From assembly GCA_021789715.1 (NCBI GenBank), contig JAJYJE010000041.1, forward strand, positions 1-7,958: a DNA stretch of 7,958 nt, written 5' to 3'. How positions within the stretch are numbered: position 1 is the first letter of the stretch; every line of letters begins with the position of its first letter. The stretch is from a bacterium. GTDB lineage: Bacteria; Patescibacteriota; Doudnabacteria; UBA920. Positions 1 through 7,112 of this stretch are shown here, piece by piece. The notes beneath the pieces are model-generated. The model was not told the DNA's origin. It saw nothing but the letters and a program-made list of their open reading frames with translations, and did no database searches. A program made the translations under genes and the position numbers.

Positions 1-1213
1 TGTCGGCCAGCGAGCGCAGCTTGCGCTTCTGGCCCGTTGAAGCGGTCACTTCCTTGCCATGGCGGATAGAGTTGTCAATGAGCGCGTCGACCGCTTCCTG
101 GAGCATGCGCTTTTCGTTGCGGGTAATAACTTCCGGTGCCTTGATCTCCAGCAGTTTCTTTAAGCGATTATTGCGGTTAATAACGCGGCGGTACAAATCG
201 TTCAAATCGGACGCGGCAAAGCGGCCGCCGTCCAGCTGAACCATGGGACGCAGATCCGGCGGGATAACCGGCAGTACGGTAACCAGCATCCACTCGGGCC
301 GGAGGCCGGACATTATTAAAGACTTGACCAATTTTAAGCGCTTTAACACCTTACGCTGGGCCTGCCCTTCCAACTCCGGCAGCTCCTGCTCCAAATCCTG
401 GGCCAGCTGTTCCAGATTGGTCTCTTCCAACAGCCCCTTTAAAGCTTCGGCGCCGATGCCGGCCGTAAACACGGGACCGTACTTGAGAGACAAATCACGG
501 TAAGCCAATTCGGAAATAACCTGCATCTTCTTTATACCCTTAAGTTCGCTTCGGGCCTGATCGCGAATACCCTCCAAGGCTTCAAGTTCCTTGCTCCAAG
601 CGTCCTTGAGACGGGTAATCTCGGCGTCAATCTCGGCCTCAAGCACGTCTTTGTCTTTATCCTTGGTGCTTTTTTGGCTAATTTGATTGCGGGTCTTCCC
701 GATTAAGGTTTCGTACTTATCTTCAATTTCTTTCTTCTTGACCTTAAACTCCCGTTCAATTTGTTCCAGCGTGGCCCGGCGCACTTCTTCGTCAACGTTG
801 GTGATAATATACGAGGCAAAATAAACTACTTTTTCCAATTCCTGCACGCCCAAATCCAAAATCAATCCCAAACGAGACGGCACGCCGCGGAGGAACCAAA
901 TATGGCCAACAGGTACCGCCAGCTTAATGTGGCCCATGCGCTCGCGGCGGACAGATGACTTAGTGACTTCCACGCCGCACTTGTCGCAGACAATGCCCTT
1001 ATAGCGGATGCGCTTATACTTACCGCAGTAGCATTCCCAATCCTTGATCGGGCCGAAAATCTTTTCGTCAAACAAGCCGTCTTTTTCCGGACGCTGAGTG
1101 CGATAGTTGATAGTTTCCGGTTTGGTCACTTCCCCGTGCGACCACTGTAAAATAGTCTCTGGAGAAGCGAGCTTGATCCGGACACCTTTGAAATCTTCAG
1201 TTTGTGTGAACAT
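1..1213 (-). CDS. rpoC: DNA-directed RNA polymerase subunit beta' (N-terminal part, runs off left edge)
   Basis: This encodes the beta' subunit, which with beta forms the active-site cleft of RNA polymerase. The frame stays open from the ATG at 1213-1211 for 404 codons and is cut by the window edge. Near the start are the family's KLASPE and [13 protein letters not shown] segments. The first zinc site reads [20 protein letters not shown], with cysteines 61, 63, 76 and 79. A charged, probably coiled-coil stretch spans about 142-230. The conserved block [19 protein letters not shown] starts near 305, followed by LDGGRFA and [12 protein letters not shown]. The fragment stops at RKLRSLAD, before the catalytic NADFDGD loop, so that motif cannot be checked. 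It lies 44 bases after rpoB and is surely cotranscribed. No Shine-Dalgarno is visible before the ATG; an in-frame TTG at 1243 is possible but has no better signal, and the ATG fits the usual N-terminus. Confidence 0.97.
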   Translation of the reverse strand, partial: MFTQTEDFKGVRIKLASPETILQWSHGEVTKPETINYRTQRPEKDGLFDEKIFGPIKDWECYCGKYKRIRYKGIVCDKCGVEVTKSSVRRERMGHIKLAVPVGHIWFLRGVPSRLGLILDLGVQELEKVVYFASYIITNVDEEVRRATLEQIEREFKVKKKEIEDKYETLIGKTRNQISQKSTKDKDKDVLEAEIDAEITRLKDAWSKELEALEGIRDQARSELKGIKKMQVISELAYRDLSLKYGPVFTAGIGAEALKGLLEETNLEQLAQDLEQELPELEGQAQRKVLKRLKLVKSLIMSGLRPEWMLVTVLPVIPPDLRPMVQLDGGRFAASDLNDLYRRVINRNNRLKKLLEIKAPEVITRNEKRMLQEAVDALIDNSIRHGKEVTASTGQKRKLRSLAD

Positions 1214-1257
1214 AAAATGATTGAAAGATTTAATGACTGACAAATTGTACGGATCAA

Positions 1258-4200
1258 TTACTTGGCTTTTTCTTTCTTCTTTTTCTTTTCTTTAGGCTTT
1301 TCGTCCGCGAATAAATTAATTTCCGGCATGACCGCCTGCTGCTGCACCGGACCCGGAACAATAATTTCGGATTCCTGAGCGGCCGTGGTAATGCTGCCGT
1401 CGGCTCCCAACAGCTCCACATCCAGACCGAGCGATTGCAATTCTTTCACCAATACGCGGAAGGATTCGGGTATATTCGGCTTCTTAATCGGCTCGCCTTT
1501 CACAATAGCTTCGTAAGTCTTACTGCGGCCGACCACGTCGTCGGACTTGATAGTCAGCATTTCCTGCAGAGTATGGGCCGCGCCGTATCCTTCCAACGCC
1601 CAAACTTCCATCTCCCCAAAACGCTGGCCGCCGAACTGGGCCTTGCCGCCCAACGGCTGCTGGGTAATCAAGCTGTACGGGCCGGTGGAACGGGCGTGCA
1701 TCTTATCATCGACTAAGTGGTGCAGCTTAAGGAAATACATCACGCCGACCGTAACCTTTTCGTCAAACGGCTCGCCGGTCTTGCCGTCGTAAAGCGCGAC
1801 CTTGCCGTCTTCCGGAACACCGGCTTCCCGGAGCTGCTGTTTTATTTGCCCCTCGCTAACGCCGTCCAGCACCGGCGTGGCCACGTGATAACCCAATTTG
1901 TAAGCCGCCATGCCCAGGTGAGTTTCCAGTATTTGCCCCAAATTCATACGGGACACTACGCCAAGCGGGTTTAAGATAATATCCACCGCGCGACCGTCCT
2001 TCATAAACGGCATGTCTTCTATGGGAATAATTTTAGAAATAACGCCTTTGTTACCGTGGCGGCCGGCCATTTTATCGCCAACTTGGATTTTACGAAGCAC
2101 GGCCACGGAAACCTGGATAGAGCGCACCACGCCGCTCGGCAATTTATCGCCGGCCTCGCGGGTAAACTGGCGAATATTAACCACCTTACCATACTCGCCA
2201 TGCGGCAATGTAAGCGAGGTGTCTTTAACATCGCGGGATTTTTCGCCGAAAATGACGCGCAAAAGTTTTTCTTCCGCGGTCAGGTCGGTCTCGCCTTTCG
2301 GCGTAATTTTACCGACTAAAATGTCGCCGGCTTTAACCTGGGCGCCAATGCGGATAACCCCGTTCTCATCAAGGTCCTTTAACTTTTCCTCGCCAACATT
2401 CGGGATATCGCGAGTGATTTGTTCCGGTCCGAGCTTCGTGTCGCGAACATCAATCTTAAAATCATCAATGTGAATAGAACTATAGCGATCCTGCTGGACA
2501 ATGCGCTCATTTACCAGCACGGCATCTTCGTAGTTACCGCCTTCCCAGGACAAGAACGCGACCAGCACATTCTGGCCCAAAGCCAGCTCGCCGGCTTCGG
2601 TAGAAGCGCCGTCGGCAAGCAAATCGCCCTTTTTGACGCGCTGGCCTTTAGCAACGCGGGGAATCTGATTAATGGCCGTGGCGGAGTTGGTGCGCAGAAA
2701 CTTTAACAGATGGTACTCTTTCTTCTTACCTTTGTCACCCACCACGACAATTTTTTCGCCGGTTACCGAGGTAACTTCCCCGGCTTCTTCGGACAACACA
2801 CAGGTGCCGGAATCGCGGGCAGCTTTGCCTTCCATGCCGGTGCCGACCAGTGGCGCTTCCGGCTTGATGCAGGACACTGCCTGGCGCTGCATGTTGCTTC
2901 CCATCAAGGCGCGGTTGGCGTCGTCATGTTCCAAGAACGGAATCAAGGAAGTGGTAACGGAAATGATTTGCTTGGGCGAGACGTCTATGCAGTCAATTTC
3001 GTCGGTGCTGGCTACGGACGGCACGGTGTGGACGCGAGCCGGAGTGCGGCTTTCTGTAAAATAGCCGCGCTCGTCCACGGCAATACTGCTTAGCCCGATG
3101 GTCAGCTTTTCTTCCTCATAAGCATCCAACCAGATTATTTCGCTGGTGACGTGGGGCCTCACGCGGATTTCCAAAAGTTCATCGCGCTTGGCCAATTCCT
3201 TGGCCGCCGCAGCAGAAATTTCCTGCCCGGCGCTGACAATGACTTTGCCGCTGCCGTCTTTAATTTCATATAGGGAAAATTCACCAGCGGCGTCTTTGCC
3301 GTCGTTCTTGGAGTATTTCTTTACTTTGGCGTACGGCGTTTCAATAAAGCCAAAATCGTTTACGCGGGCGTAGGTCGCCAAATGCGCCACCAAGCCAATG
3401 TTTGGGCCTTCCGGCGTGGTAATCGGACAAAGGCGGCCATAGTGGGAGTGGTGGACGTCACGAACTTCCATGCCGGCACGCTCACGGGACAAACCGCCCG
3501 GACCCATGGCGGAAAGGCGCCTCTTATGCTCCAATTCGGCCAGCGGATTGGTTTGATCCATGAACTGCGAAAGCTGCGAGGACGAAAAGAACTCCTGCAT
3601 GGTCGCCACAATCGGACGGACGTGGATCAGCTGGGCCGGCGTGACGGTTTCCAAATCGGCAAGGGACATTCTGTCTTTGGCGATGCGAGCCATGCGGGCC
3701 AAACCCACGCGGAAGCGAGTCTGGATTAATTCGCCGACCGCACGCACGCGGCGGTTAGCCAAGTGGTCAATATCATCAGCTGCGGCCTGGGTGTTGTTTA
3801 GACGAATAATTTCGCGGACCGCGGCAACCAAATCTTCCAAAGTCAAAAGCGAACCGCTACGGCTTTCATCTATATTTAAGCGCTGGTTGAACTTATAACG
3901 GCCAACCGGCGACAGATCATAGCGTTCGGTATTGAAGAACATGCCGGTAATAAGCGACTTGGCGTTATCCACGGTGGCAAGGTCGCCGGGACGGATCCTC
4001 TTATAAACTTCCTTAAAACCTTCGTCAGCCGTGGTGGAAGCGTCTTTATCCAGCGTGGCCTGGATATACTTGGTATCCGGGTCGGTATCCACGTCCCTAA
4101 AAGCATTCAAAATATCGTCGTTGGAAGCCAAACCGAACACGCGCAGCAGAGCGGTAATGGGAATGCGGCGCTTGCGGTCGATTTTTACGCCAATTACGCC

Positions 4201-4743
4201 GGCAATGTCGGTGTCCAGCTCCAGCCAGGCGCCGCGGTTGGGGATAATTTTGGCGCCGTACCAATTCTTGCCGCGGACGTTTTCCGCGGTAAAGAATACG
4301 CCGGGAGATTTAATAAGCTGATTCACGACCACGCGTTCCACACCGTTAATAATAAACGTGCCGCGCGGAGTCATGAGGGGGAAATCGCCAAAGTAGACGT
4401 CCTGAGTTTTGGTTTTGCCGGTCAGCTTGTTGACCAGTTTCGCGGAAACGTACAGCGGCGCTTCAAAGGTGGTGTTCTTTTCGCGCGACTGGAACTCGTC
4501 ATACTTGGGCTTATCGAAAAAATAATCGCCAAAATACAATTCCAGATTCTTGGCCGTAAAGTCCCGAATCGGGTTAACTTCGGCCAGCAGTTCCTTAAGA
4601 CCTTTTTCCAAAAACCACTTGTACGAATCCAACTGGACCTCGATCAGGTTGGGAAGGAGCTCGGTTTCGTGATATTTGGTAAAAAATTTACGCACAATTT
4701 TGTGCTCTGTGGCCGCTAAGGCGGTCGTCTTGTCCTTTGCCAT
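1258..4743 (-). CDS. rpoB: DNA-directed RNA polymerase subunit beta, complete
   Basis: This encodes the 1161-residue beta subunit, shorter than the 1342 residues of E. coli. The RpoB domain order is visible: N-terminal protrusion ([19 protein letters not shown] near 125-143), a lobe, the rifampicin/fork region ([13 protein letters not shown] at 385-397 and [12 protein letters not shown] at 406-417), and [20 protein letters not shown] near 428. The active-site segment [13 protein letters not shown] starts near 891, and the C-terminal clamp-binding block [20 protein letters not shown] starts near 1029. Residues matching E. coli D516, H526 and S531 are unchanged, which predicts no built-in rifampicin resistance. 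The protein ends in a lysine-rich tail (about 1149-1161), continuing past the usual conserved end. The ATG is supported by AAGGA boxes at 4759-4750, the nearer one 7 bases before the start. No rplJ-rplL lies directly upstream. Confidence 0.99.
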   Translation of the reverse strand: MAKDKTTALAATEHKIVRKFFTKYHETELLPNLIEVQLDSYKWFLEKGLKELLAEVNPIRDFTAKNLELYFGDYFFDKPKYDEFQSREKNTTFEAPLYVSAKLVNKLTGKTKTQDVYFGDFPLMTPRGTFIINGVERVVVNQLIKSPGVFFTAENVRGKNWYGAKIIPNRGAWLELDTDIAGVIGVKIDRKRRIPITALLRVFGLASNDDILNAFRDVDTDPDTKYIQATLDKDASTTADEGFKEVYKRIRPGDLATVDNAKSLITGMFFNTERYDLSPVGRYKFNQRLNIDESRSGSLLTLEDLVAAVREIIRLNNTQAAADDIDHLANRRVRAVGELIQTRFRVGLARMARIAKDRMSLADLETVTPAQLIHVRPIVATMQEFFSSSQLSQFMDQTNPLAELEHKRRLSAMGPGGLSRERAGMEVRDVHHSHYGRLCPITTPEGPNIGLVAHLATYARVNDFGFIETPYAKVKKYSKNDGKDAAGEFSLYEIKDGSGKVIVSAGQEISAAAAKELAKRDELLEIRVRPHVTSEIIWLDAYEEEKLTIGLSSIAVDERGYFTESRTPARVHTVPSVASTDEIDCIDVSPKQIISVTTSLIPFLEHDDANRALMGSNMQRQAVSCIKPEAPLVGTGMEGKAARDSGTCVLSEEAGEVTSVTGEKIVVVGDKGKKKEYHLLKFLRTNSATAINQIPRVAKGQRVKKGDLLADGASTEAGELALGQNVLVAFLSWEGGNYEDAVLVNERIVQQDRYSSIHIDDFKIDVRDTKLGPEQITRDIPNVGEEKLKDLDENGVIRIGAQVKAGDILVGKITPKGETDLTAEEKLLRVIFGEKSRDVKDTSLTLPHGEYGKVVNIRQFTREAGDKLPSGVVRSIQVSVAVLRKIQVGDKMAGRHGNKGVISKIIPIEDMPFMKDGRAVDIILNPLGVVSRMNLGQILETHLGMAAYKLGYHVATPVLDGVSEGQIKQQLREAGVPEDGKVALYDGKTGEPFDEKVTVGVMYFLKLHHLVDDKMHARSTGPYSLITQQPLGGKAQFGGQRFGEMEVWALEGYGAAHTLQEMLTIKSDDVVGRSKTYEAIVKGEPIKKPNIPESFRVLVKELQSLGLDVELLGADGSITTAAQESEIIVPGPVQQQAVMPEINLFADEKPKEKKKKKEKAK

Positions 4744-4796
4744 TGGCTGTTCCTTCCTTAATTAATTGTTACCGGCCCGAAACTGCTAAATCACCC

Positions 4797-4836
4797 AGAA
4801 CTACAGAAACCTACGGAATCCTACTTCTGTAGTTTT
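4797..4836 (-). promoter_or_regulatory. Long inverted repeat in the rpoB 5' leader
   Basis: AACTACAGAA at 4799-4808 is perfectly complementary to TTCTGTAGTT at 4825-4834. This gives a 10-bp stem, 12 bp if a G-T and an A-T pair are added, around a 16-base loop. It lies about 55 bases before the rpoB start, downstream of the terminator-like hairpin, and has no U-tract after it. It therefore looks like an RNA structure or protein-binding element of the leader, not a terminator. The function is unknown. Confidence 0.55.
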
Positions 4837-4917
4837 CCGTTGTTCCGGATGCTTTTCCGAATTCATCCCGAATTACGGTAATTTCGAGACATAAAAATCT
4901 ATCCTTTTTCCAACATG

Positions 4918-4951
4918 AAAAAAGGCCTCTTTAAACTCTGCGAAAAAAGGC
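4918..4951 (-). terminator. Rho-independent terminator-like hairpin in the rpoB leader
   Basis: On the minus strand the arm GCCTTTTT (4951-4944) pairs with AAAGAGGC (4932-4925). This makes eight pairs including one U-G wobble, around an 11-base loop, followed by C and six T at 4923-4918. That is the layout of an intrinsic terminator. It lies about 170 nt before the rpoB start and reads in the rpoB direction. It either ends a small RNA or acts as an attenuator that must be read through to reach rpoB. The stem has only three G-C pairs, so it may be leaky. Confidence 0.55.
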
Positions 4952-5102
4952 TAAGATTTTGCTATTGGCACGCCGCTCTGTCAAGAAGAAGACTGCTGTA
5001 GCCTGCCGCTTTCTCCTCTTATTTAAGAGGATATGCCGTCTAAAACAGGCGGCACAGAGGTTTATGCCGTTGCAAGGTGCGTTTGTCCCCAAGTCGTGTG
5101 TT
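4918..5102 (-). ncRNA. Predicted structured leader RNA or small RNA upstream of rpoB
   Basis: The segment runs from the predicted start of the minus-strand promoter to the U-tract, about 185 nt. A rod-like fold can be drawn by eye. It has UUGC (5075-5072) with GCAA (4962-4959), GGCA (5068-5065) with UGCC (4970-4967), and CUCUGU (5059-5054) with ACAGAG (4981-4976). Inside are GCCGC (5053-5049) with GCGGC (5009-5005), and a perfect 7-bp apical hairpin UCCUCUU-AAAU-AAGAGGA (5031-5014). The terminator follows. The longer and apical helices are convincing; each 4-bp helix could be chance. I do not recognise it as a known leader class. It could be an attenuator controlling rpoBC or a free small RNA; its length resembles 6S RNA, which is only suggestive. 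No credible long ORF overlaps it. Confidence 0.45.
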
Positions 5103-5107
5103 CATAT

Positions 5108-5136
5108 ATGATAACACACCAGTCAAGAGCTTACAA
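5108..5136 (-). promoter_or_regulatory. Extended -10 promoter for the rpoB leader and rpoBC
   Basis: On the minus strand a -35-like TTGTAA (5136-5131) is followed by a 17-base spacer and the -10 box TATCAT (5113-5108), a five-of-six match. TG lies one base upstream of it (5116-5115), forming an extended -10. The predicted transcription start is about 5103-5101, giving a leader of roughly 360 nt before the rpoB ATG. It is the best minus-strand sigma70-type signal I found between rpoB and the divergent gene. Confidence 0.6.
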
Positions 5137-5160
5137 GCCAAAAGCTATAATTTTGGAAAA

Positions 5161-5199
5161 TATTTTTTGGCTTTCTTTAGATGTTTTTTAGTTTTTTTT
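5161..5199 (-). promoter_or_regulatory. A-tract region upstream of the rpoB promoter (UP-element-like)
   Basis: Read on the minus strand, this stretch has an 8-base A-run (5199-5192), a 6-base run (5189-5184), two 3-base runs (5178-5176, 5174-5172) and another 6-base run (5168-5163). The runs are spaced roughly one helical turn or a multiple of it. They begin about 25 bases upstream of the -35 box. Such AT-rich, possibly curved DNA typically contacts the RNA polymerase alpha C-terminal domain at strong promoters; that role is inferred. Confidence 0.35.
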
Positions 5200-5281
5200 G
5201 ACAAATCATATTGATTTATTGCTTAATAAACTAATTTACCTTGCTCAACAGCATTAAAAATTAATATTTTAGTACTGGGGT

Positions 5282-5309
5282 GGCTTAATTCCCCTCCTGT
5301 CAATAAGCC
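5282..5309. repeat. Inverted repeat just upstream of the exporter promoter
   Basis: GGCTTA at 5282-5287 is complementary to TAAGCC at 5304-5309, with 16 bases between. It ends 23 bases before the extended -10 element, so a protein bound there would touch the -35 region. It could be an operator; no regulator gene is present in the window. Six-base arms can arise by chance. Confidence 0.25.
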
Positions 5310-5332
5310 GCAATCTTTAATAATACTTGAGG

Positions 5333-5341
5333 TGCTATAAT
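5333..5341 (+). promoter_or_regulatory. Extended -10 promoter of the ABC exporter operon, predicting a leaderless mRNA
   Basis: The sequence TGCTATAAT is a perfect extended -10 element: TG at 5333-5334, TATAAT at 5336-5341. No good -35 hexamer lies at the expected distance, which is usual for extended -10 promoters. The ATG of the ATPase gene starts at 5348, 7 bases after the last T of the -10. Transcription should therefore begin at or within a base or two of the start codon. There is no room for a ribosome binding site. Confidence 0.7.
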
Positions 5342-5347
5342 ATCACC

Positions 5348-6292
5348 ATGGATAAAGTAATCGAAGTACAAAACCTGCGCAAAACCTACCCCCTGGCCAA
5401 GGGCAAGGAGCTGGAAGCGGTTAAGGGAATATCTTTCGACGCCTACGAAGGCGAGATTTTCGGCATCTTGGGCCCGAACGGCGCCGGTAAGACCACGACT
5501 TTGGAGATCATCGAATGCTTAAAACCGCAGACCTCGGGCGTAGTGGCCGTATTGGGTTTTGACAATTTGCAATTTCCTGATGAGATTAAAAAGCGCATCG
5601 GCATGCAGCTGCAGTCCAGCCAATACCTCCACCACCTCTCTTTGAGCGAGCTGCTGGATTTGTTCTCATCATTTTACAACCAGACGGCGGACCGGAAAGC
5701 CCTGCTTGGGCTGGTTGGCCTGACCAATAAGGCAGATGAAGAATTTGCCAACCTCTCCGGCGGCCAAAAACAGCGCTTTACCATTGCTTCCTCCTTAGTG
5801 CATAAGCCTGACATTCTCTTTCTCGACGAACCGACCACCGGCCTGGATCCCAAAGCCCGGCGGGATATGTGGCAGCTTATTAAAAAAATCAACGCCGACG
5901 GCATCACGATTGTCATAACAACCCACTACATGGAAGAGGCGGAATTCCTATGCCATCGCGTGGCCATAATGGATCAGGGCCGTATTTTGGAAATCGATGA
6001 GCCGAAAAAACTCATTGACCGCCTGTCCGACACCACCCAAGTTTCGTTCTTTACAGACGGGGAAGTCGACCAGGCTGTATTTGCTCATTTGCCGGAAATT
6101 AAGAAGGTCCACGCCAATCACCCCAAGGTCATCTTAGAAATAAGCTCGCTGGATCACATTTCCGCTATTGTTAATATGCTAAAACAACACAACATTACCT
6201 TTTACGGCTTTACGGTGAAGACTGCGACTCTCGAAGATGTTTATTTACGGTTGACAGGCCACGAGTACGAAGAAGGAGAAAGCGATGAATAG
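5348..6292 (+). CDS. ABC-2 type exporter, ATP-binding protein
   Basis: This is a 314-residue cytoplasmic ATPase that powers an ABC-2 exporter with the permease encoded next. All nucleotide-binding motifs are present: Walker A GPNGAGKT (42-49), the Q-loop glutamine in GMQLQSSQ (near 87), signature LSGGQ (136-140), Walker B ILFLDEP (156-162, with D160 and catalytic E161), the D-loop, and the switch histidine H193 in TTHYMEE. A C-terminal extension (about 225-314) resembles the accessory domain of DrrA/NatA-like exporters. The ATG at 5348 is preferred: it gives the usual N-terminus (DKVIEVQNLRKTY), and the in-frame TTG at 5327 lies upstream of the -10 box and could not be in the mRNA. The stop overlaps the permease start by 8 bases. 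The substrate cannot be told from sequence; drug, lipid, peptide or ion export are all known for this family. Confidence 0.96.
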   Translation: MDKVIEVQNLRKTYPLAKGKELEAVKGISFDAYEGEIFGILGPNGAGKTTTLEIIECLKPQTSGVVAVLGFDNLQFPDEIKKRIGMQLQSSQYLHHLSLSELLDLFSSFYNQTADRKALLGLVGLTNKADEEFANLSGGQKQRFTIASSLVHKPDILFLDEPTTGLDPKARRDMWQLIKKINADGITIVITTHYMEEAEFLCHRVAIMDQGRILEIDEPKKLIDRLSDTTQVSFFTDGEVDQAVFAHLPEIKKVHANHPKVILEISSLDHISAIVNMLKQHNITFYGFTVKTATLEDVYLRLTGHEYEEGESDE

Positions 6293-7028
6293 CTTCTGGC
6301 AACTTTTTCAAGCCAACTTCAAAATGTTCTTCCGTGAGAAGGAAGGCTTTTACTGGACCGTGCTGATGCCGGCCTTCATTTACATTGCCCTATCGCTATT
6401 GCCGATCGGCGGCGGCTTGGGCGGACAGCTTAAGTATTCCAATTTCGTCCTGCCGGGCATTATCGCCATGACCATAATGCAGGGCGGCATTTACTCGCTC
6501 GCCTACTGGATGGTGGATTTAAAATCGCGCGGCGTCATTAAACGCCTGCTGGCCACGCCGCTCAAACAATGGCAATTAGCCTTAAGCCTGGTCTGCGCCC
6601 GCCTGGTGATGGTCTTGGGCCAAGTTGTAATTTTAACAGTCCTCGGCATTTTCGCCTTCCACGCCAGCTTTATGGGCAATGTTATTTCCACTTTGATCCT
6701 GGCCTTGGAAGGCGGCGCTATCTTTTTAATGATGGGCCTGCTTATTTCCAATTATGCCAAAAGCTACGATACGGCTGCGCCCATTACTTCGGCCATCGGC
6801 CTGCCGCTCACGTTTCTCGGCAACATCTTTTATCCGATTTCCGCTTTGCCGCATACGCTGCAGATTGTCGCCACTGTTTTGCCTATCACTTACTTGGCCG
6901 ACGGCCTGCGCCAAGCCTACCTTTACCCGTTCAACTTCGCCAAAATCGGCTTCGATATTCTGATTCTGGCAATTTGGCTGGCAGCCATGCTGGTCGCGAC
7001 CGTTTCCATCTTCAGGCTAAAAGAATAA
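6285..7028 (+). CDS. ABC-2 type exporter, permease protein
   Basis: This is a 247-residue integral membrane protein and the partner of the preceding ATPase. An amphipathic N-terminus (1-20) is followed by six hydrophobic segments at about 22-40, 54-75, 98-125, 132-155, 166-186 and 221-243, the ABC-2 family layout. The cytoplasmic loop DLKSRGVIKRLLATP (78-92), after helix 2, fits the ATPase-coupling region. The segment PLTFLGNIFYPISALP (174-189), ahead of a short re-entrant region, is typical of DrrB/NatB-type permeases. The ATG lies inside the ATPase tail, with AAGGAG (6273-6278) 6 bases before it, so the genes are translationally coupled. With one permease gene, the working transporter is probably two permeases plus two ATPases. 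The substrate is unknown. Confidence 0.93.
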   Translation: MNSFWQLFQANFKMFFREKEGFYWTVLMPAFIYIALSLLPIGGGLGGQLKYSNFVLPGIIAMTIMQGGIYSLAYWMVDLKSRGVIKRLLATPLKQWQLALSLVCARLVMVLGQVVILTVLGIFAFHASFMGNVISTLILALEGGAIFLMMGLLISNYAKSYDTAAPITSAIGLPLTFLGNIFYPISALPHTLQIVATVLPITYLADGLRQAYLYPFNFAKIGFDILILAIWLAAMLVATVSIFRLKE

Positions 7029-7030
7029 AA

Positions 7031-7080
7031 TTTGCAAACTGACTGTTTACGTTTGTAAACTGCAGTTTTACGCCAACTGC
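7031..7080. repeat. Operator-like cluster of direct and inverted repeats
   Basis: TTTGCAAACTG (7031-7041) recurs as TTTGTAAACTG (7052-7062), with 10 of 11 bases matching. The offset is 21 bp, close to two helical turns. Overlapping these are GTTTAC/GTAAAC (7045-7050 and 7055-7060), the 12-bp palindrome AAACTGCAGTTT (7057-7068), and GCAGTT/AACTGC (7062-7067 and 7075-7080). The cluster lies directly after the exporter genes and before the orphan gene. Helical phasing suggests cooperative protein binding; alternatively, the two short stems form a weak terminator or processing structure for the exporter mRNA, though no U-tract follows. Confidence 0.45.
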
Positions 7081-7091
7081 GCACTTTAAAA

Positions 7092-7107
7092 AAACCCGAG
7101 GAGGTTT
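7092..7107 (+). promoter_or_regulatory. Strong Shine-Dalgarno within a small hairpin, for the orphan gene
   Basis: AGGAGG at 7099-7104 is a full Shine-Dalgarno match, 8 bases before the ATG at 7113. AAACC (7092-7096) can pair with GGTTT (7103-7107), placing most of the ribosome binding site in a 6-base loop. The stem is weak and might modulate access. The site decides the start of the gene and supports its strand. Confidence 0.6.
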
Positions 7108-7112
7108 ATTGA

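Noticed and set aside
1435..4321. Several open frames of 70-153 codons on the plus strand (and other minus frames) within rpoB
   Set aside because: They lie opposite or out of frame with an intact, highly conserved gene, have no ribosome binding sites and resemble no family.
4863..4892. Nine-codon minus-strand leader peptide (MSRNYRNSG) in the rpoB leader, with AAGGA about 9 bases upstream
   Set aside because: It is very short, has no run of regulatory codons and lies downstream of the terminator, so a classical attenuation role does not fit.
4960..5075. Known leader or RNA classes: L10 leader, T-box, tmRNA, RNase P RNA, SRP RNA
   Set aside because: I looked for their conserved blocks (for example the T-box TGGNACCGCG and the P RNA GAGGAAAGTCC) on both strands and found only partial, unconvincing resemblances.
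5137..5172. GCCAAAA/TTTTTGGC inverted repeat around 5137-5172 as a terminator
   Set aside because: It has little GC, sits at the upstream edge of the rpoB promoter region, and no gene ends there.
5198..5227. TTGACA followed after 18 bases by CTTAAT as a second plus-strand promoter
   Set aside because: The -35 is perfect, but the -10 is poor, the spacer is long and the T-run context makes a chance match likely. It remains possible as a minor exporter promoter.
5327..5347. TTG start giving seven extra residues on the ATPase
   Set aside because: The codon lies upstream of the TATAAT at 5336-5341 that probably drives the gene, has no ribosome binding site, and adds residues not typical of the family.
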